Shown here: in pieces, positions 1-7,942 of the stretch
Layout: the number at the start of each line of letters is the position of its first letter
Numbering within the stretch: position 1 is the first letter of the stretch
Assembly (NCBI GenBank): GCA_020633205.1
Contig: JACKEB010000010.1
Coordinates: 1,426,001-1,490,000, forward strand
Source: Polyangiaceae bacterium
Lineage (GTDB): Bacteria; Myxococcota_A; Polyangia; Polyangiales; Polyangiaceae
DNA length: 64,000 nt
Reading direction: 5' to 3'
The notes under the pieces: model-generated
What the model saw: only the letters and a program-made list of their open reading frames with translations
The model's database searches: none
What the model was told of the DNA's origin: nothing
Made by a program: the position numbers and the translations under genes

Positions 1-80
1 TGGAAGTCGAGCACCAGCGCAAGACGGTTTCGGTACCAGCAAACGCTGAGTTGGACTTCGAACAGACCTCCGCCGGCTGA
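1..80 (+). CDS. C-terminal end of an unidentified protein (cut by window edge)
   Basis: Reading from base 3 in the third forward frame gives about 25 codons ending EQTSAG before TGA at 78-80, with mostly G or C in third positions as in neighbouring genes. The other two forward frames read poorly. It converges on the oxygenase gene that ends at 155. Nothing in this short tail identifies a family, so no function is proposed. Confidence 0.5.
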   Translation, partial: EVEHQRKTVSVPANAELDFEQTSAG

Positions 81-154
81 CGCTGACCCTCGCAGCTGCA
101 GAGATCGGCTAGGGCGCCCGCAACGCGTGCGTTTCCGCGGCGCCCGGGTTCCCG

Positions 155-1132
155 CTAGGCGTTCGCGGGTCGCCGCGGCCTACGCTTCGCTGGCGCCCTG
201 CGCAGGGGAACCATCACGAGACGCTCCAAGAGCTGACCAACTCGATCCGGTCCCTGCTTGCCTGCGAGGCGCCGGCGCGCCTCAACGTAGGCAGGCAGGT
301 AGCGCAAGCGCGCAGGCAGGCGCGGATAGCTCAGCTTGAGCCCGGAAACAGATGCGCGGAACCAACGTTGATCGGCGGTGGTCCAGGGCAGGTCGTATTC
401 GTCCCGCAAGCGCTCAGGCATCAGCCCAGCGGTCATGGTCTCGAGCCAGCGAAACAGCGGACCGTATGCAGGCTTGGGTGTCGCAAACAGGAAACGCCTG
501 AGTTCGAGCGCGGGCTTACCGACTTTGAGCGTGTCGGAGTCCCACATCGCACGGTTGTAGGCAGCGAAGCCGTCCCAGTCACGAGGCATCACGCGGTCCG
601 GGATCCCAAACAGGTAAGCGAAGCGCCGAGTCTCCTGGTAGTAGCGGTCCTTTTCCTCGTAGCTCAGGGGCCGCAGGATCAACTCATAGACCTGCACCGC
701 GGTCTCAATCAGCGTCGCGTGGACCCAGAACAACGCCTCCTCGTCATTCGCGAGGTAGCTACTTCCCGCAGGGAAACGCCCGACGTGCTCCTGAATCAGG
801 CCGGTGATCTTGGTGTGGATGTTGTGGACCCGCCGAGCGGACTTGATGGCGCTCTCCAGGTCGCCAAACACCATCGCGAACACGTTGTCGAAGGTGCGTT
901 GAAAACGCCCTAGCGGGTCCGTGCGGGTCGCCGAGTGTTGGTCGACTCCATGGGCAACGTAGGGATGGGCCGTCTGCAGCAACGCTGCGCGTCCGCCGCC
1001 GAGGAACAGAATGGCTTCTTTGCTGATCTTCCAGCTCTGGCTCTGGGGTCCGTAGATCCCAACTCGAGGGTCTTCCACCTCGGCTTCGAGCCTCGAGATG
1101 GTGGCTTCGAGATCTGCGCGACTGACGACCAT
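155..1132 (-). CDS. Oxygenase MpaB / rubber-oxygenase family protein (DUF2236)
   Basis: The 325-residue protein fits the DUF2236 family, which includes latex-clearing protein and the MpaB oxygenases that bind heme and cleave or oxidise hydrophobic substrates. Visible family features are the early motif QTAHPYVAHGVDQHS (His-rich, about residues 53-67), the HNIHTKITG stretch with its His residues near 103-106, and the helical WVHATLIETAVQVYE segment near 137-151. Length is typical for short family members, and no signal peptide or membrane anchor is evident. The substrate cannot be told from the sequence. The gene lies downstream of icd on the same strand but behind that gene's terminator, so it is probably transcribed separately. 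The C-terminal Arg/Pro-rich tail is not conserved-looking. Confidence 0.8.
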   Translation of the reverse strand: MVVSRADLEATISRLEAEVEDPRVGIYGPQSQSWKISKEAILFLGGGRAALLQTAHPYVAHGVDQHSATRTDPLGRFQRTFDNVFAMVFGDLESAIKSARRVHNIHTKITGLIQEHVGRFPAGSSYLANDEEALFWVHATLIETAVQVYELILRPLSYEEKDRYYQETRRFAYLFGIPDRVMPRDWDGFAAYNRAMWDSDTLKVGKPALELRRFLFATPKPAYGPLFRWLETMTAGLMPERLRDEYDLPWTTADQRWFRASVSGLKLSYPRLPARLRYLPAYVEARRRLAGKQGPDRVGQLLERLVMVPLRRAPAKRRPRRPANA

Positions 1133-1282
1133 GCTGCCCTCCCGTGCGCTACGCGCACCTGTTTGATCGTCCGCTGCCGGCGCAGCTCACGCAAGCGCCC
1201 ACTCAGGACTGCATCAAAACTCCACACGGGAGGCCTCCCGTTCCTTGTACGGCCGCGCACATGGAGCGCGATTCCAGGCGGC

Positions 1283-1315
1283 AAAAAAAAGAGCCCGGTG
1301 GAAGACCACCGGGCT
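1283..1315 (-). terminator. Rho-independent terminator downstream of icd
   Basis: Bases 1292-1315 form a perfect 10-bp stem (AGCCCGGTGG and its complement) around an AAGA loop. On the minus strand it is followed, after one base, by a run of eight T (1283-1290). It therefore ends transcripts coming from icd, about 165 bases after the icd stop codon. It is the only textbook U-tract terminator I found in the window. Confidence 0.9.
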
Positions 1316-1328
1316 GACTTCTTCGTCG

Positions 1329-1457
1329 GCGCTGTCTCTCTGGCGCCTCGCGTGCGCGCGGCGCTGTCTCTTTGGCGCCTCGCGTGCGCGCGGCGCTGTC
1401 TCTTCGGCGCCTCGCGTGCGCGCGGCGCTGTCTGTTGCGCGCCTCGCGTGCGGCGCG
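1329..1457. repeat. Four tandem copies of a 32-bp repeat in the icd 3' region
   Basis: Copies start at 1329, 1361, 1393 and 1425. The first three are 32 bp and differ from each other at only two or three bases within the CTCTCTGG part. The fourth has more changes and one extra base. Each contains GCGCCTCGCGTGCG. The array sits between the icd stop codon (1478) and the icd terminator, so it is transcribed in the 3' untranslated region. Copies touch without spacers, which rules out a CRISPR. Confidence 0.9.
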
Positions 1458-1477
1458 GCGCAGGCTCCTGAGCCAAG

Positions 1478-2509
1478 CTAGGACTGCATGCGCTCGATGA
1501 TGGCCTGCACGAAACCTTCGGTATTCAGCTCACCACCCAGGTCACGCGTCTTCTGTCCGTCTTCCAGCGCTTGGTTGTAAGCGCCCTTGATGCGCTCGGC
1601 AGCCTTCGCACAGTTTTCGTCACGTCGCGTATCCGCGAGGCGATTGAGCATCATCGCGCCGCTCATGATCAGTGCGAGCGGATTGGCGACGCCCTTACCA
1701 GCGATGTCCGGCGCCGAACCGTGGACGGCCTCGAAGACTGCATCCTCGTCACCGATGTTCGCTCCGGGAGTCACTCCCAGACCGCCTACCAAGCCGGCGC
1801 ACAGGTCGCTCACGATGTCGCCGTAAAGATTCTCACAGAGGATGATGTCGAACTGCGTTGGATCCTGGACCAGCTTCATCTCCGCAGCGTCGATGATCAC
1901 CTCTTCGTATTTGATGTTGGGGTAATCCTCTTCGTGCACCTTGCGAGCTTCATCGATGAACATGCCATCGGAGAGCTTCATGATGTTCGCCTTGTGGAAG
2001 ACGGAGATCTTCTCGCGCTGGCGGTGCGTGGCGTACTTGAAGGTCCAGTGAGCAATGCGATGGCAAGCGACGCGCGTCGCGACCTTGAGGGAAGCAACGA
2101 CGCCATCGGTGATCAGGTTCTCGATGCCTGAGTAGAGGCCCTCGGTGTTCTCGCGCACGATGATCAAGTCGACGTCTTCAAACCGCGTCTTCACCCCCGG
2201 CAAGCTGCGCACCGGGCGCACAGCGGCGTACAGGTTCAGCTTCTTGCGCAGCGCGACGTTGACAGAGCTGAACCCGGAGCCGATGGGCGTCGTGCACGGT
2301 CCCTTGAGCGCGATGTGGTGTTCGCGGATCGCGTCCACCGTATCCGCGGGGAGAAGGTCTTCTTTTCCGCGCTCGAGCGCCGCCACTCCCGCGTAGCGGG
2401 TGATGAACTTCACGGGCGCTTCAGCGGCCTCGAACACCTTCTTCACGGCGTCGCTGACTTCGGGCCCAATCCCGTCTCCAGGAATCAAAACTGCTGTGTG
2501 AGTCGTCAT
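1478..2509 (-). CDS. icd: Isocitrate/isopropylmalate dehydrogenase family, probable NAD-dependent isocitrate dehydrogenase
   Basis: The product (343 residues) belongs to the beta-decarboxylating dehydrogenase family, which converts isocitrate to 2-oxoglutarate in the TCA cycle. Seen are the nucleotide-side start AVLIPGDGIGPEV, the substrate loop GPCTTPIGSGFSSVNVALRK, the motif RENTEGLYSG, the metal-binding Asp residues in the CENLYGDIVSDL segment and the cofactor loop HGSAPDIAGKG. SSVN in the substrate loop and short length point to the NAD-type isocitrate enzyme rather than isopropylmalate dehydrogenase (LeuB). I chose ATG at 2509, not the longer reading from 2650, because AGGAG lies just upstream and homologous sequence begins there. 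Divergent from the MFS gene; ends in a strong terminator beyond a 32-bp repeat array. Confidence 0.88.
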   Translation of the reverse strand: MTTHTAVLIPGDGIGPEVSDAVKKVFEAAEAPVKFITRYAGVAALERGKEDLLPADTVDAIREHHIALKGPCTTPIGSGFSSVNVALRKKLNLYAAVRPVRSLPGVKTRFEDVDLIIVRENTEGLYSGIENLITDGVVASLKVATRVACHRIAHWTFKYATHRQREKISVFHKANIMKLSDGMFIDEARKVHEEDYPNIKYEEVIIDAAEMKLVQDPTQFDIILCENLYGDIVSDLCAGLVGGLGVTPGANIGDEDAVFEAVHGSAPDIAGKGVANPLALIMSGAMMLNRLADTRRDENCAKAAERIKGAYNQALEDGQKTRDLGGELNTEGFVQAIIERMQS

Positions 2510-2750
2510 GGTTCTCCTGTTGCGTATCGCGTCGCACACGTCCGGCGATGTAGGTGTGTTCTGCGCGCAGCCGAGGCCGGTTCTAGGAAACGGAGGGCGA
2601 GCGTTCAACCGTTCCGGGCCCTGGGTGGAATCAAATCGGATTCTCCGCACTGCCCGCGGCGCGCCTCACTGCCGAAACACAGAATGGCCTCGACGTGACG
2701 CAGCGCATGCACCAGGTTTCGCGAGGCTCTCTCCCCCCGAGGCTTTGGTT

Positions 2751-3947
2751 TTGACAGCTCCCAGCTCCAGTCCGGTCGCCAGCGCGATACCGGTGGCTAG
2801 GCCACGGGTGCTCACGCGTCCGTTCATCTTGCTGCTCATCACGCAGGTGCTGTTTGGCCTCGCGTTTTCGCTGTTTTTCCTGCTTCCGAAGTTCATGACT
2901 CGGGTGCTCCACGCGAGCGCGAGCGACATCGGGTTGGCCGCCGGGATTGCCCCGGCAGCTGGTGTGCTCGCCATCCCGTTCGTCGCCTCAGCGGTCGATC
3001 GCTTCGGGCGCCGACGCTTGGTGGTTGCCGGTGCTGCGGTGATAGCCGCCACCGCCGTGGGCTTCATGTGGGTGGACCGCGTCGGCCCGCTGCTCTTCGT
3101 GTTGCGTGCGTTTCAAGGCTGCGCATTCGCCACAGCCTTCAACGCCGCGGCAACACTCGCCGCGGATCTCGCACCGAAGTCGCGTCTCTCCCAGGCGCTC
3201 GGCTGGTTTGGCGTGGCGTTCCTGGCCACCAACTCCGCTGCCCCACTGATCGCCGAGCCCCTCGCTGACGCGATGGGCTGGCCGCTGGTGTTCGGTCTCG
3301 CCGCCATCATGGGCTGTTGCGCGTCGGTGTTCGCCACTCGCTTGCCCGAGGGGAGCCAGCACGCCGCGAGAGCCGGCGCCTCGAGCTCGAGCTGGAGTGT
3401 GTTGCTGCAGCCGCGGGTGCTCGCGATGTATTTCGGAAGCCTCGTCGCCGGAGTCGGACTTGGCACCGCGTTCACGTTTCACCAGCCGTTTGCGCTGCAG
3501 CGTGGCGCGGAACGCGTGGGTGGCTTTTTCCTGGGCTACACAGCGGCAGCCGTTTTCGTGCGGATCTTTCTCGGTAGTCTGCCGGATCGCCTAGGTCGCC
3601 TGCGTGTGGGGCGTGTAGCCATCTTGGGCTATGCGGTCGTGGTCGCCTGCATGTCGCAGCTCACGCCGAGCTGGCTCGTGCCCTTTGGCCTCGCGTTCGG
3701 CTTCGTCCACGGGATGATGTACCCATCCCTGAACGCCGTCGCCGTGGAGAGCGCCAACGACGCGGAGCGCGGCAAGGTGATGAGCTTCTACAACGGGAGC
3801 TTCAACCTAGGTGTCGCGGGCGCTAGCTTCGGTCTGGGCCACGTCGCGGAGTCCAGCGGTTACCCGACGGTGTTTCTGATCACCGCAGGAGTGGTAGTGC
3901 TGGCGCTTCCTGTCCTGTTGCTGACCCGTGAGACGCCAGCCGGCTAG
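2751..3947 (+). CDS. MFS transporter
   Basis: A roughly 400-residue integral membrane protein with about twelve hydrophobic helices. The typical MFS loop between helices 2 and 3 is seen as DRFGRRR, and a second such loop as DRLGRLR in the C-terminal half, with PSLNAVAVESANDAERGKVMS near the end. The substrate is unknown; the family exports drugs or metabolites by proton antiport. The frame stays open back to 2508 but that part is non-homologous, and no ATG precedes the first helix. TTG at 2751 (or 2745), with GAGG at 2739-2742, is my best start and is uncertain. The stop overlaps the end of the convergent gene by four bases. Confidence 0.8.
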   Translation: MTAPSSSPVASAIPVARPRVLTRPFILLLITQVLFGLAFSLFFLLPKFMTRVLHASASDIGLAAGIAPAAGVLAIPFVASAVDRFGRRRLVVAGAAVIAATAVGFMWVDRVGPLLFVLRAFQGCAFATAFNAAATLAADLAPKSRLSQALGWFGVAFLATNSAAPLIAEPLADAMGWPLVFGLAAIMGCCASVFATRLPEGSQHAARAGASSSSWSVLLQPRVLAMYFGSLVAGVGLGTAFTFHQPFALQRGAERVGGFFLGYTAAAVFVRIFLGSLPDRLGRLRVGRVAILGYAVVVACMSQLTPSWLVPFGLAFGFVHGMMYPSLNAVAVESANDAERGKVMSFYNGSFNLGVAGASFGLGHVAESSGYPTVFLITAGVVVLALPVLLLTRETPAG

Positions 3948-4645
3948 CGTTTCCTCGCGGAGAATTTCGCCGCCCGGGGCACTTCACCTGGCTGAGCTGA
4001 GCTGGGTTCGTCAGGAAGTTCATCCGGGTCGTCGTAGACTGGCGCGTCCTGCTCGTCGTAGTCACTGTCGCCAGCATCCCCCGGGCCATCGACGGGGACG
4101 AGACCGGTGACGTTGCCCTCGATGCTCCACCCCATCAACGCATCGTGTAGCGTCGGATCCACGAACCAGCTCTCCGCCGCTGTGCCGTCGCTGGGCTGCA
4201 CCATCACCCAGTCGTGGTGGGCAAACGCCGGGTTCGGGAGCTTGATGCCGAACACCCGCGGAGCACTGCTGCGCACCGGACGCGCCCGTGCCTTGAGTTC
4301 TCGACCGTCGGCGATGCGATTGAAAATCGCCGTGAAGAGCTGGCTGTATTCCTGATCGTTGGCTTCCCGCTCACCCAAGTCGAATTGGTCACTCGGGCGG
4401 TGCTCACGCCCGTAGCGGAGATTCTGACTCGTGAGCTCGAGCGCTAGATCGATGGCCTTGCGGGGGCCATCGATGTTCCGTGAGGCCGCTAGCCGGTCGA
4501 CCTTGCGCTCCAGGGAGGGAGCAAGCCCTGCAGTCGCCGGCAGCAATTGGTGAGGCCCGCCAAGCCGCAGGCCGTGCCAGCGCACCAAAACAGCACACAG
4601 TCCCGCGAAGAATACCGCCCACATCACGCGGCGACGCCAGGCCAT
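3944..4645 (-). CDS. Membrane-anchored transglutaminase-like protein lacking the catalytic Cys
   Basis: One N-terminal hydrophobic segment (about residues 8-21) anchors a 233-residue protein. The middle resembles the transglutaminase-like (papain-fold) core: EYSQLFTAIFNRI near 99-111, then ARARPV, then HHDWVMVQ (His143/144), then SWFVDPT (Asp163). In active members a Cys stands three residues before the Tyr of the first block; here that position (about 97) is Asp. The C-terminus is acidic and disordered-looking. AGGAG lies about 12 bases before the ATG. I infer a pseudoenzyme or a substrate-binding relative; the fold assignment rests on motif order only. It converges with the MFS gene. Confidence 0.55.
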   Translation of the reverse strand: MAWRRRVMWAVFFAGLCAVLVRWHGLRLGGPHQLLPATAGLAPSLERKVDRLAASRNIDGPRKAIDLALELTSQNLRYGREHRPSDQFDLGEREANDQEYSQLFTAIFNRIADGRELKARARPVRSSAPRVFGIKLPNPAFAHHDWVMVQPSDGTAAESWFVDPTLHDALMGWSIEGNVTGLVPVDGPGDAGDSDYDEQDAPVYDDPDELPDEPSSAQPGEVPRAAKFSARKR

Positions 4646-5048
4646 GCTTCAGCTCGCTCCTTTCACAGACACGATTCGGCAGTTTGTCAGCGGGCCCCTG
4701 GTTCGGGCGAGAAAACAACACCTGGCGATCGAGAGACCGCCCGGCTCTCCGCTCACGTCGAGGTTCGCTCTGCTTACCCTGAGTTGGTCGTGCATGAGCG
4801 CGATGCACCAATCTCCGACGAGCTTCAGATGCATGTAGTCGCCGACGCCGACGTCGAACCGGTCACCTGCAACGCTTCAGGTTGCAAGCCAGGCGACGCG
4901 TAGGGCTCGAGTGTGCACACGCTGCACGCCTGTGTGCACGGCTTGCACCTTTCCCAGGAATGCAGGGAATCCGTGTGCCTTAGAATGCAATCGCCCCCTC
5001 AAACACCCCTTGCATGTGGGAGTGCTTGAGTGATCATTCGCACATCAG
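4646..5048. other. 403-bp intergenic region, divergent promoters
   Basis: The region separates the transglutaminase-like gene (minus) from the GNAT/nitrilase gene (plus). A 61-codon minus-strand reading frame (4649-4834) ends three bases before the downstream start, but its codon use is mediocre and it has no recognisable content. The notable structure is the pair of GTGTGCAC words near 4911-4939, listed separately, together with several TTGCA words. Confidence 0.5.
4911..4939. promoter_or_regulatory. Pair of GTGTGCAC boxes, 21 bp apart
   Basis: Bases 4911-4920 are the perfect palindrome GTGTGCACAC, and GTGTGCAC recurs at 4932-4939. The 21-bp centre spacing equals two helical turns, which fits binding of a dimeric regulator to one DNA face. 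It lies about 110 bases upstream of the GNAT/nitrilase start. No regulator is assigned. Confidence 0.35.
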
Positions 5049-6611
5049 ATGAGCCCCGGCACGAAAGTGCGCGTCCGCCCATGGCGCGCCGAAGACATTC
5101 CTGCGATTACCGAGTGTCATCGTGCGTGCTACGAGGACTACCCCGCCGGAGAGCTATACGATGAGCGGCTCTACCAGCTGCAGTTCGAAGCGTTTCCCGA
5201 GGGTCAGTTCCTTGCGGAAATTAATGGCAAGGTGGTGGGCTACGCCACCACGCTGATCGTTCAGCTGGACGGCCTCTCGGAGGACTACACCTATAACGAG
5301 CTGACCGGCGCCTCCACCTTCAGCACTCACGACCCCGCCGGCGACACGCTGTACGGGGCCGACATCGCTGTGCACCCGCAGTACCGCGGCCAAGGTATCG
5401 CGGCGAAGCTGTACGTGCCGCGTCGCAAGCTGATGAAGCGCTACAACCTGCGGCGCCTCTTGGCCTTCGGGCGCATCCCTGGCTACAGCGACGTCGCTGG
5501 CAAGCTCACCGCCGAGCAGTACGTGTCAGAGGTGATGAACGGCAAGCGCAAGGACCCAGCGCTGACCGCGCACCTCAAGGCGGGCTACAAGGTGTTGTCA
5601 GTTCGCCTGCGCTACATGTCGGATCCGGCCAGCGTGAACTACTCGACGCTGATCGAGATGGCGAACCCCGACTACGACGCCGCCAAGCGTCGCATCGCGG
5701 CGGCCCCCATCGCGCGCGCCTTCCGCAAGGCGCGGGTCTGTGCCGCCCAGTATTTGTTTCGCCGCATCACGAGCTGGGAGGAGTTCGAGACCAACGTCCG
5801 CTTCTTCGTGGATGTGGCCTCGGACTACCACTGCCACTTCCTGGTGCTGCCTGAGCTCTTCACGGCGCACCTCTTCGCCACCTTCCCGAAGGAGGTCACC
5901 TCCCAGCAGGCGATGTGGCGGGTGGCAGAGATGCATGACCGCTACGTGGAGCTCTTCACCAGCTTGGCCAAGCTGTACCAGCTCTACATCGTCGCCGGCT
6001 CCACGCCGGTGGCGCGCGACGGCTTGATGTACAACGTCGCTCACCTCTTCACGCCTTCAGGCAACCACTACACGCAGGACAAACTTCACATCACACCAGG
6101 GGAGCGAAAGTACTTCGACATCTCCCCCGGGGAAGGACTCAAGCTCTTTTCGACGCCCTTTGGGCGCATTGGTATTCAGATCTGCTACGACATCGAGTTC
6201 CCCGAGGTAACGAGGCTGCTCACCTTCGCAGGTGCCGAAGCCATCTTCGTGCCGTTCAGCACGGACGATCGCAAGGCATACAACAGGGTGCGCTACTCGG
6301 CCGCCGCTCGAGCCGTAGAGAACATGGTGTATGTGGCAATTGCGGGCAACGCCGGCAACTTGCCGAGTCAAAACTATTTGATCAACTACGCCCAGAGCGC
6401 CGTCCTCACTCCGAGCGACTACGGGTTCCCGCACAACGGTGTCGCAGCCGAAGCGGATCCCAATGTCGAAACGGTGGCGATTGCAGATCTGGACTTTGCC
6501 AATCTCGCCCAGGTGCGCGAGCTCGGCTCCGTCCGTCCATTGCATGACCGGAGACCCGATCTCTACGACCTCAAGCCGCGCATCCGGGTAGAGCTGACTC
6601 ATGTGGAGTGA
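5049..6611 (+). CDS. Bifunctional GNAT acetyltransferase / carbon-nitrogen hydrolase
   Basis: A 520-residue fusion. Residues about 5-190 are a GNAT N-acetyltransferase with the acetyl-CoA motif VHPQYRGQGIA at 108-118. Residues about 230-510 are a nitrilase-superfamily hydrolase with the catalytic triad Glu269 (LPELFT), Lys345 (QDKLHITPGE) and Cys379 (QICYDIEFPE). The family hydrolyses C-N bonds of amides or nitriles; this GNAT-fused subgroup is known across bacteria but its substrate is not. No signal peptide, so cytoplasmic. The stop overlaps the start of the SET-domain gene, implying translational coupling. The upstream region has paired GTGTGCAC boxes. Confidence 0.9.
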   Translation: MSPGTKVRVRPWRAEDIPAITECHRACYEDYPAGELYDERLYQLQFEAFPEGQFLAEINGKVVGYATTLIVQLDGLSEDYTYNELTGASTFSTHDPAGDTLYGADIAVHPQYRGQGIAAKLYVPRRKLMKRYNLRRLLAFGRIPGYSDVAGKLTAEQYVSEVMNGKRKDPALTAHLKAGYKVLSVRLRYMSDPASVNYSTLIEMANPDYDAAKRRIAAAPIARAFRKARVCAAQYLFRRITSWEEFETNVRFFVDVASDYHCHFLVLPELFTAHLFATFPKEVTSQQAMWRVAEMHDRYVELFTSLAKLYQLYIVAGSTPVARDGLMYNVAHLFTPSGNHYTQDKLHITPGERKYFDISPGEGLKLFSTPFGRIGIQICYDIEFPEVTRLLTFAGAEAIFVPFSTDDRKAYNRVRYSAAARAVENMVYVAIAGNAGNLPSQNYLINYAQSAVLTPSDYGFPHNGVAAEADPNVETVAIADLDFANLAQVRELGSVRPLHDRRPDLYDLKPRIRVELTHVE

Positions 6612-7159
6612 ACATGACCCATGCAACTGCCCCCGTACTCGACGACGACGACCCAGCTAGTGGCTATGTCTCCGCCAAACTACGCGGAGATTGGATTGGC
6701 GGAGGCCAACGTGGCGTCTTCGCCGCGGAGGCCTTCGAGGCCGGTGAGCTAGTCGCCGTTTGGGGTGGCAAAATCATGCACCAGAGCCAGCTTGGCCGGC
6801 TCGGCTCGTGGCTCAACCGCAGCGTGCAAATCGAGGACGAGCTGTACCTCGTGAGCAACGTGGAGGGGCCCTCCGACTGGATCAACCACAGCTGTGACCC
6901 GAACACCTGGCTGTCGGGTCAAATCGCGCTCGTTGCCTCACGGAAAATCTACCCGGGCGAGCAGATTTGCTACGACTACGCCACCACGGACGGCTCGAAC
7001 TACGACGAGTTCGACTGCCAGTGCGGGGCGGTGACTTGCCGGCACCACGTGAGCGGCGACGACTGGCGCCGCGCAGAACTCCAAGACCGCTACCGCGGGC
7101 ACTTTTCGCCCTATCTCGAGCGCCGAATCGAAGCGATCAACCCGCGCCGTATGCTCTGA
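6608..7159 (+). CDS. SET-domain protein lysine methyltransferase
   Basis: About 180 residues. The SET domain spans roughly 20-135 with GGGQRGVFAAE (AdoMet-binding start), NHSCDPN at 93-99, and GEQICYDYATTDG containing the catalytic-region Tyr. A post-SET-like Cys cluster follows (CQCGAVTCRHH). SET proteins transfer methyl groups from AdoMet to lysines; in bacteria the targets are mostly unknown. Start is GTG 6608, overlapping the upstream stop as GTGA, or ATG 6614 two codons later. Because it is coupled to the GNAT/nitrilase gene, the two enzymes probably act together, perhaps in modification of one protein or small molecule; that is inference. Confidence 0.88.
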   Translation: MNMTHATAPVLDDDDPASGYVSAKLRGDWIGGGQRGVFAAEAFEAGELVAVWGGKIMHQSQLGRLGSWLNRSVQIEDELYLVSNVEGPSDWINHSCDPNTWLSGQIALVASRKIYPGEQICYDYATTDGSNYDEFDCQCGAVTCRHHVSGDDWRRAELQDRYRGHFSPYLERRIEAINPRRML

Positions 7160-7187
7160 AAGCCGGCGGCCGCCACAAAAGCGATCC

Positions 7188-7203
7188 GAACCGATCACGG
7201 TTC
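7188..7203 (+). terminator. Short hairpin after the SET gene, possible weak terminator
   Basis: GAACCG (7188-7193) and CGGTTC (7198-7203) pair around ATCA, 28 bases after the SET stop codon. There is no T-run, so termination by this hairpin alone is doubtful. Confidence 0.25.
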
Positions 7204-7228
7204 TAGCAAGTACCGGTAACTAGTGTGA

Positions 7229-7245
7229 GGTGAATCTGATTCACC
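7229..7245. promoter_or_regulatory. 17-bp perfect palindrome upstream of the sigma-factor gene
   Basis: GGTGAATC-T-GATTCACC is a perfect dyad ending seven bases before the ATG at 7253. If the real start is the later ATG at 7316, the dyad lies 71 bases upstream and could be an operator in an untranslated leader. It is a candidate binding site for a dimeric regulator controlling this sigma operon; no regulator is known. Confidence 0.4.
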
Positions 7246-7252
7246 GAACCCC

Positions 7253-7942
7253 ATGGCCCCCGGACATGAGGGGTGGCACGTGACTGCGACCCCCTCTTCC
7301 GGCACCCTTGAGGTGATGCCTTCCCTGAGCGCCCGCGCCGCCTTGGACTCACTGACAGGTGAGCAGCGGACGGGCCTCGGTTCGGGAGCCGACGCCGCAT
7401 CCCCGAGCTTCGAGGAAATCTACGAGGGCCACGTCGACTACGTGTGGCGCTCGGCACGCCGCATGGGGGTGCGCCCGGCGTCGGTGGACGATGTGGTGCA
7501 AGAGGTGTTCTTGGTCGTCCATCGCCGGCTAGGCGAGTTCGAAGGCCGTGCCTCGTTCAAGACGTGGCTCAGCCGCATCTTGGTCAACGTGGTGCAAACC
7601 CATTTCCGCACCCGCAAGCGCAAGGCCAAGTACTTCGAAGGCGGCGACATCGATCCGGATGATCTTCACGGATCCATCGAGCGCACACCGGGCCTCGGCC
7701 CCGAGCTCCTCACCCAGCAGAAGCAAGCGAACCGCGTGCTCCACGAGCTCCTCGGGCAGCTCGACGAAGAGAAACGGATGGCGTTCGTGCTGGTCGAGCT
7801 AGAGGAGCTCTCGGTCGTGGAAGCGGCCGAGACCCTCGAGGTCAACGTCAACACGCTACATTCGCGGCTGCGCGCCGCGCGCAAGGCCTTCTCAGAGGCG
7901 GCGGCACGCTTTCGAGCGTCAGAGGGGTGGGCAAAGCCATGA
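7253..7942 (+). CDS. ECF-type sigma-70 family RNA polymerase sigma factor
   Basis: A 229-residue sigma factor of the extracytoplasmic-function class. Region 2 covers about 50-115 (EEIYEGHVDYVWRSARRMG, then DDVVQEVFLVVHRRL and the FKTWLSRILVNV stretch). Region 4 covers about 160-215 (LDEEKRMAFVLVELEELSVVEAAE, then VNTLHSRLRAARKAF). It would direct core polymerase to a small regulon. ATG 7316 is an alternative start that removes 21 weakly conserved residues. Its stop overlaps the next ATG (ATGA), so it is coupled to the membrane protein that follows, which is the natural candidate for its regulator. Confidence 0.9.
   Translation: MAPGHEGWHVTATPSSGTLEVMPSLSARAALDSLTGEQRTGLGSGADAASPSFEEIYEGHVDYVWRSARRMGVRPASVDDVVQEVFLVVHRRLGEFEGRASFKTWLSRILVNVVQTHFRTRKRKAKYFEGGDIDPDDLHGSIERTPGLGPELLTQQKQANRVLHELLGQLDEEKRMAFVLVELEELSVVEAAETLEVNVNTLHSRLRAARKAFSEAAARFRASEGWAKP

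Noticed and set aside
1329..1457. Possible CRISPR array
   Set aside because: Repeats touch each other with no spacers and there are no cas genes.
910..1476. Coding frames over the 32-bp repeat array
   Set aside because: They merely translate the tandem repeats and overlap the terminator.
4649..4834. 61-codon minus-strand frame ending just before the transglutaminase-like gene
   Set aside because: Codon use is only moderately GC3-rich, there is no family resemblance, and a Shine-Dalgarno site for the next gene lies in its end.
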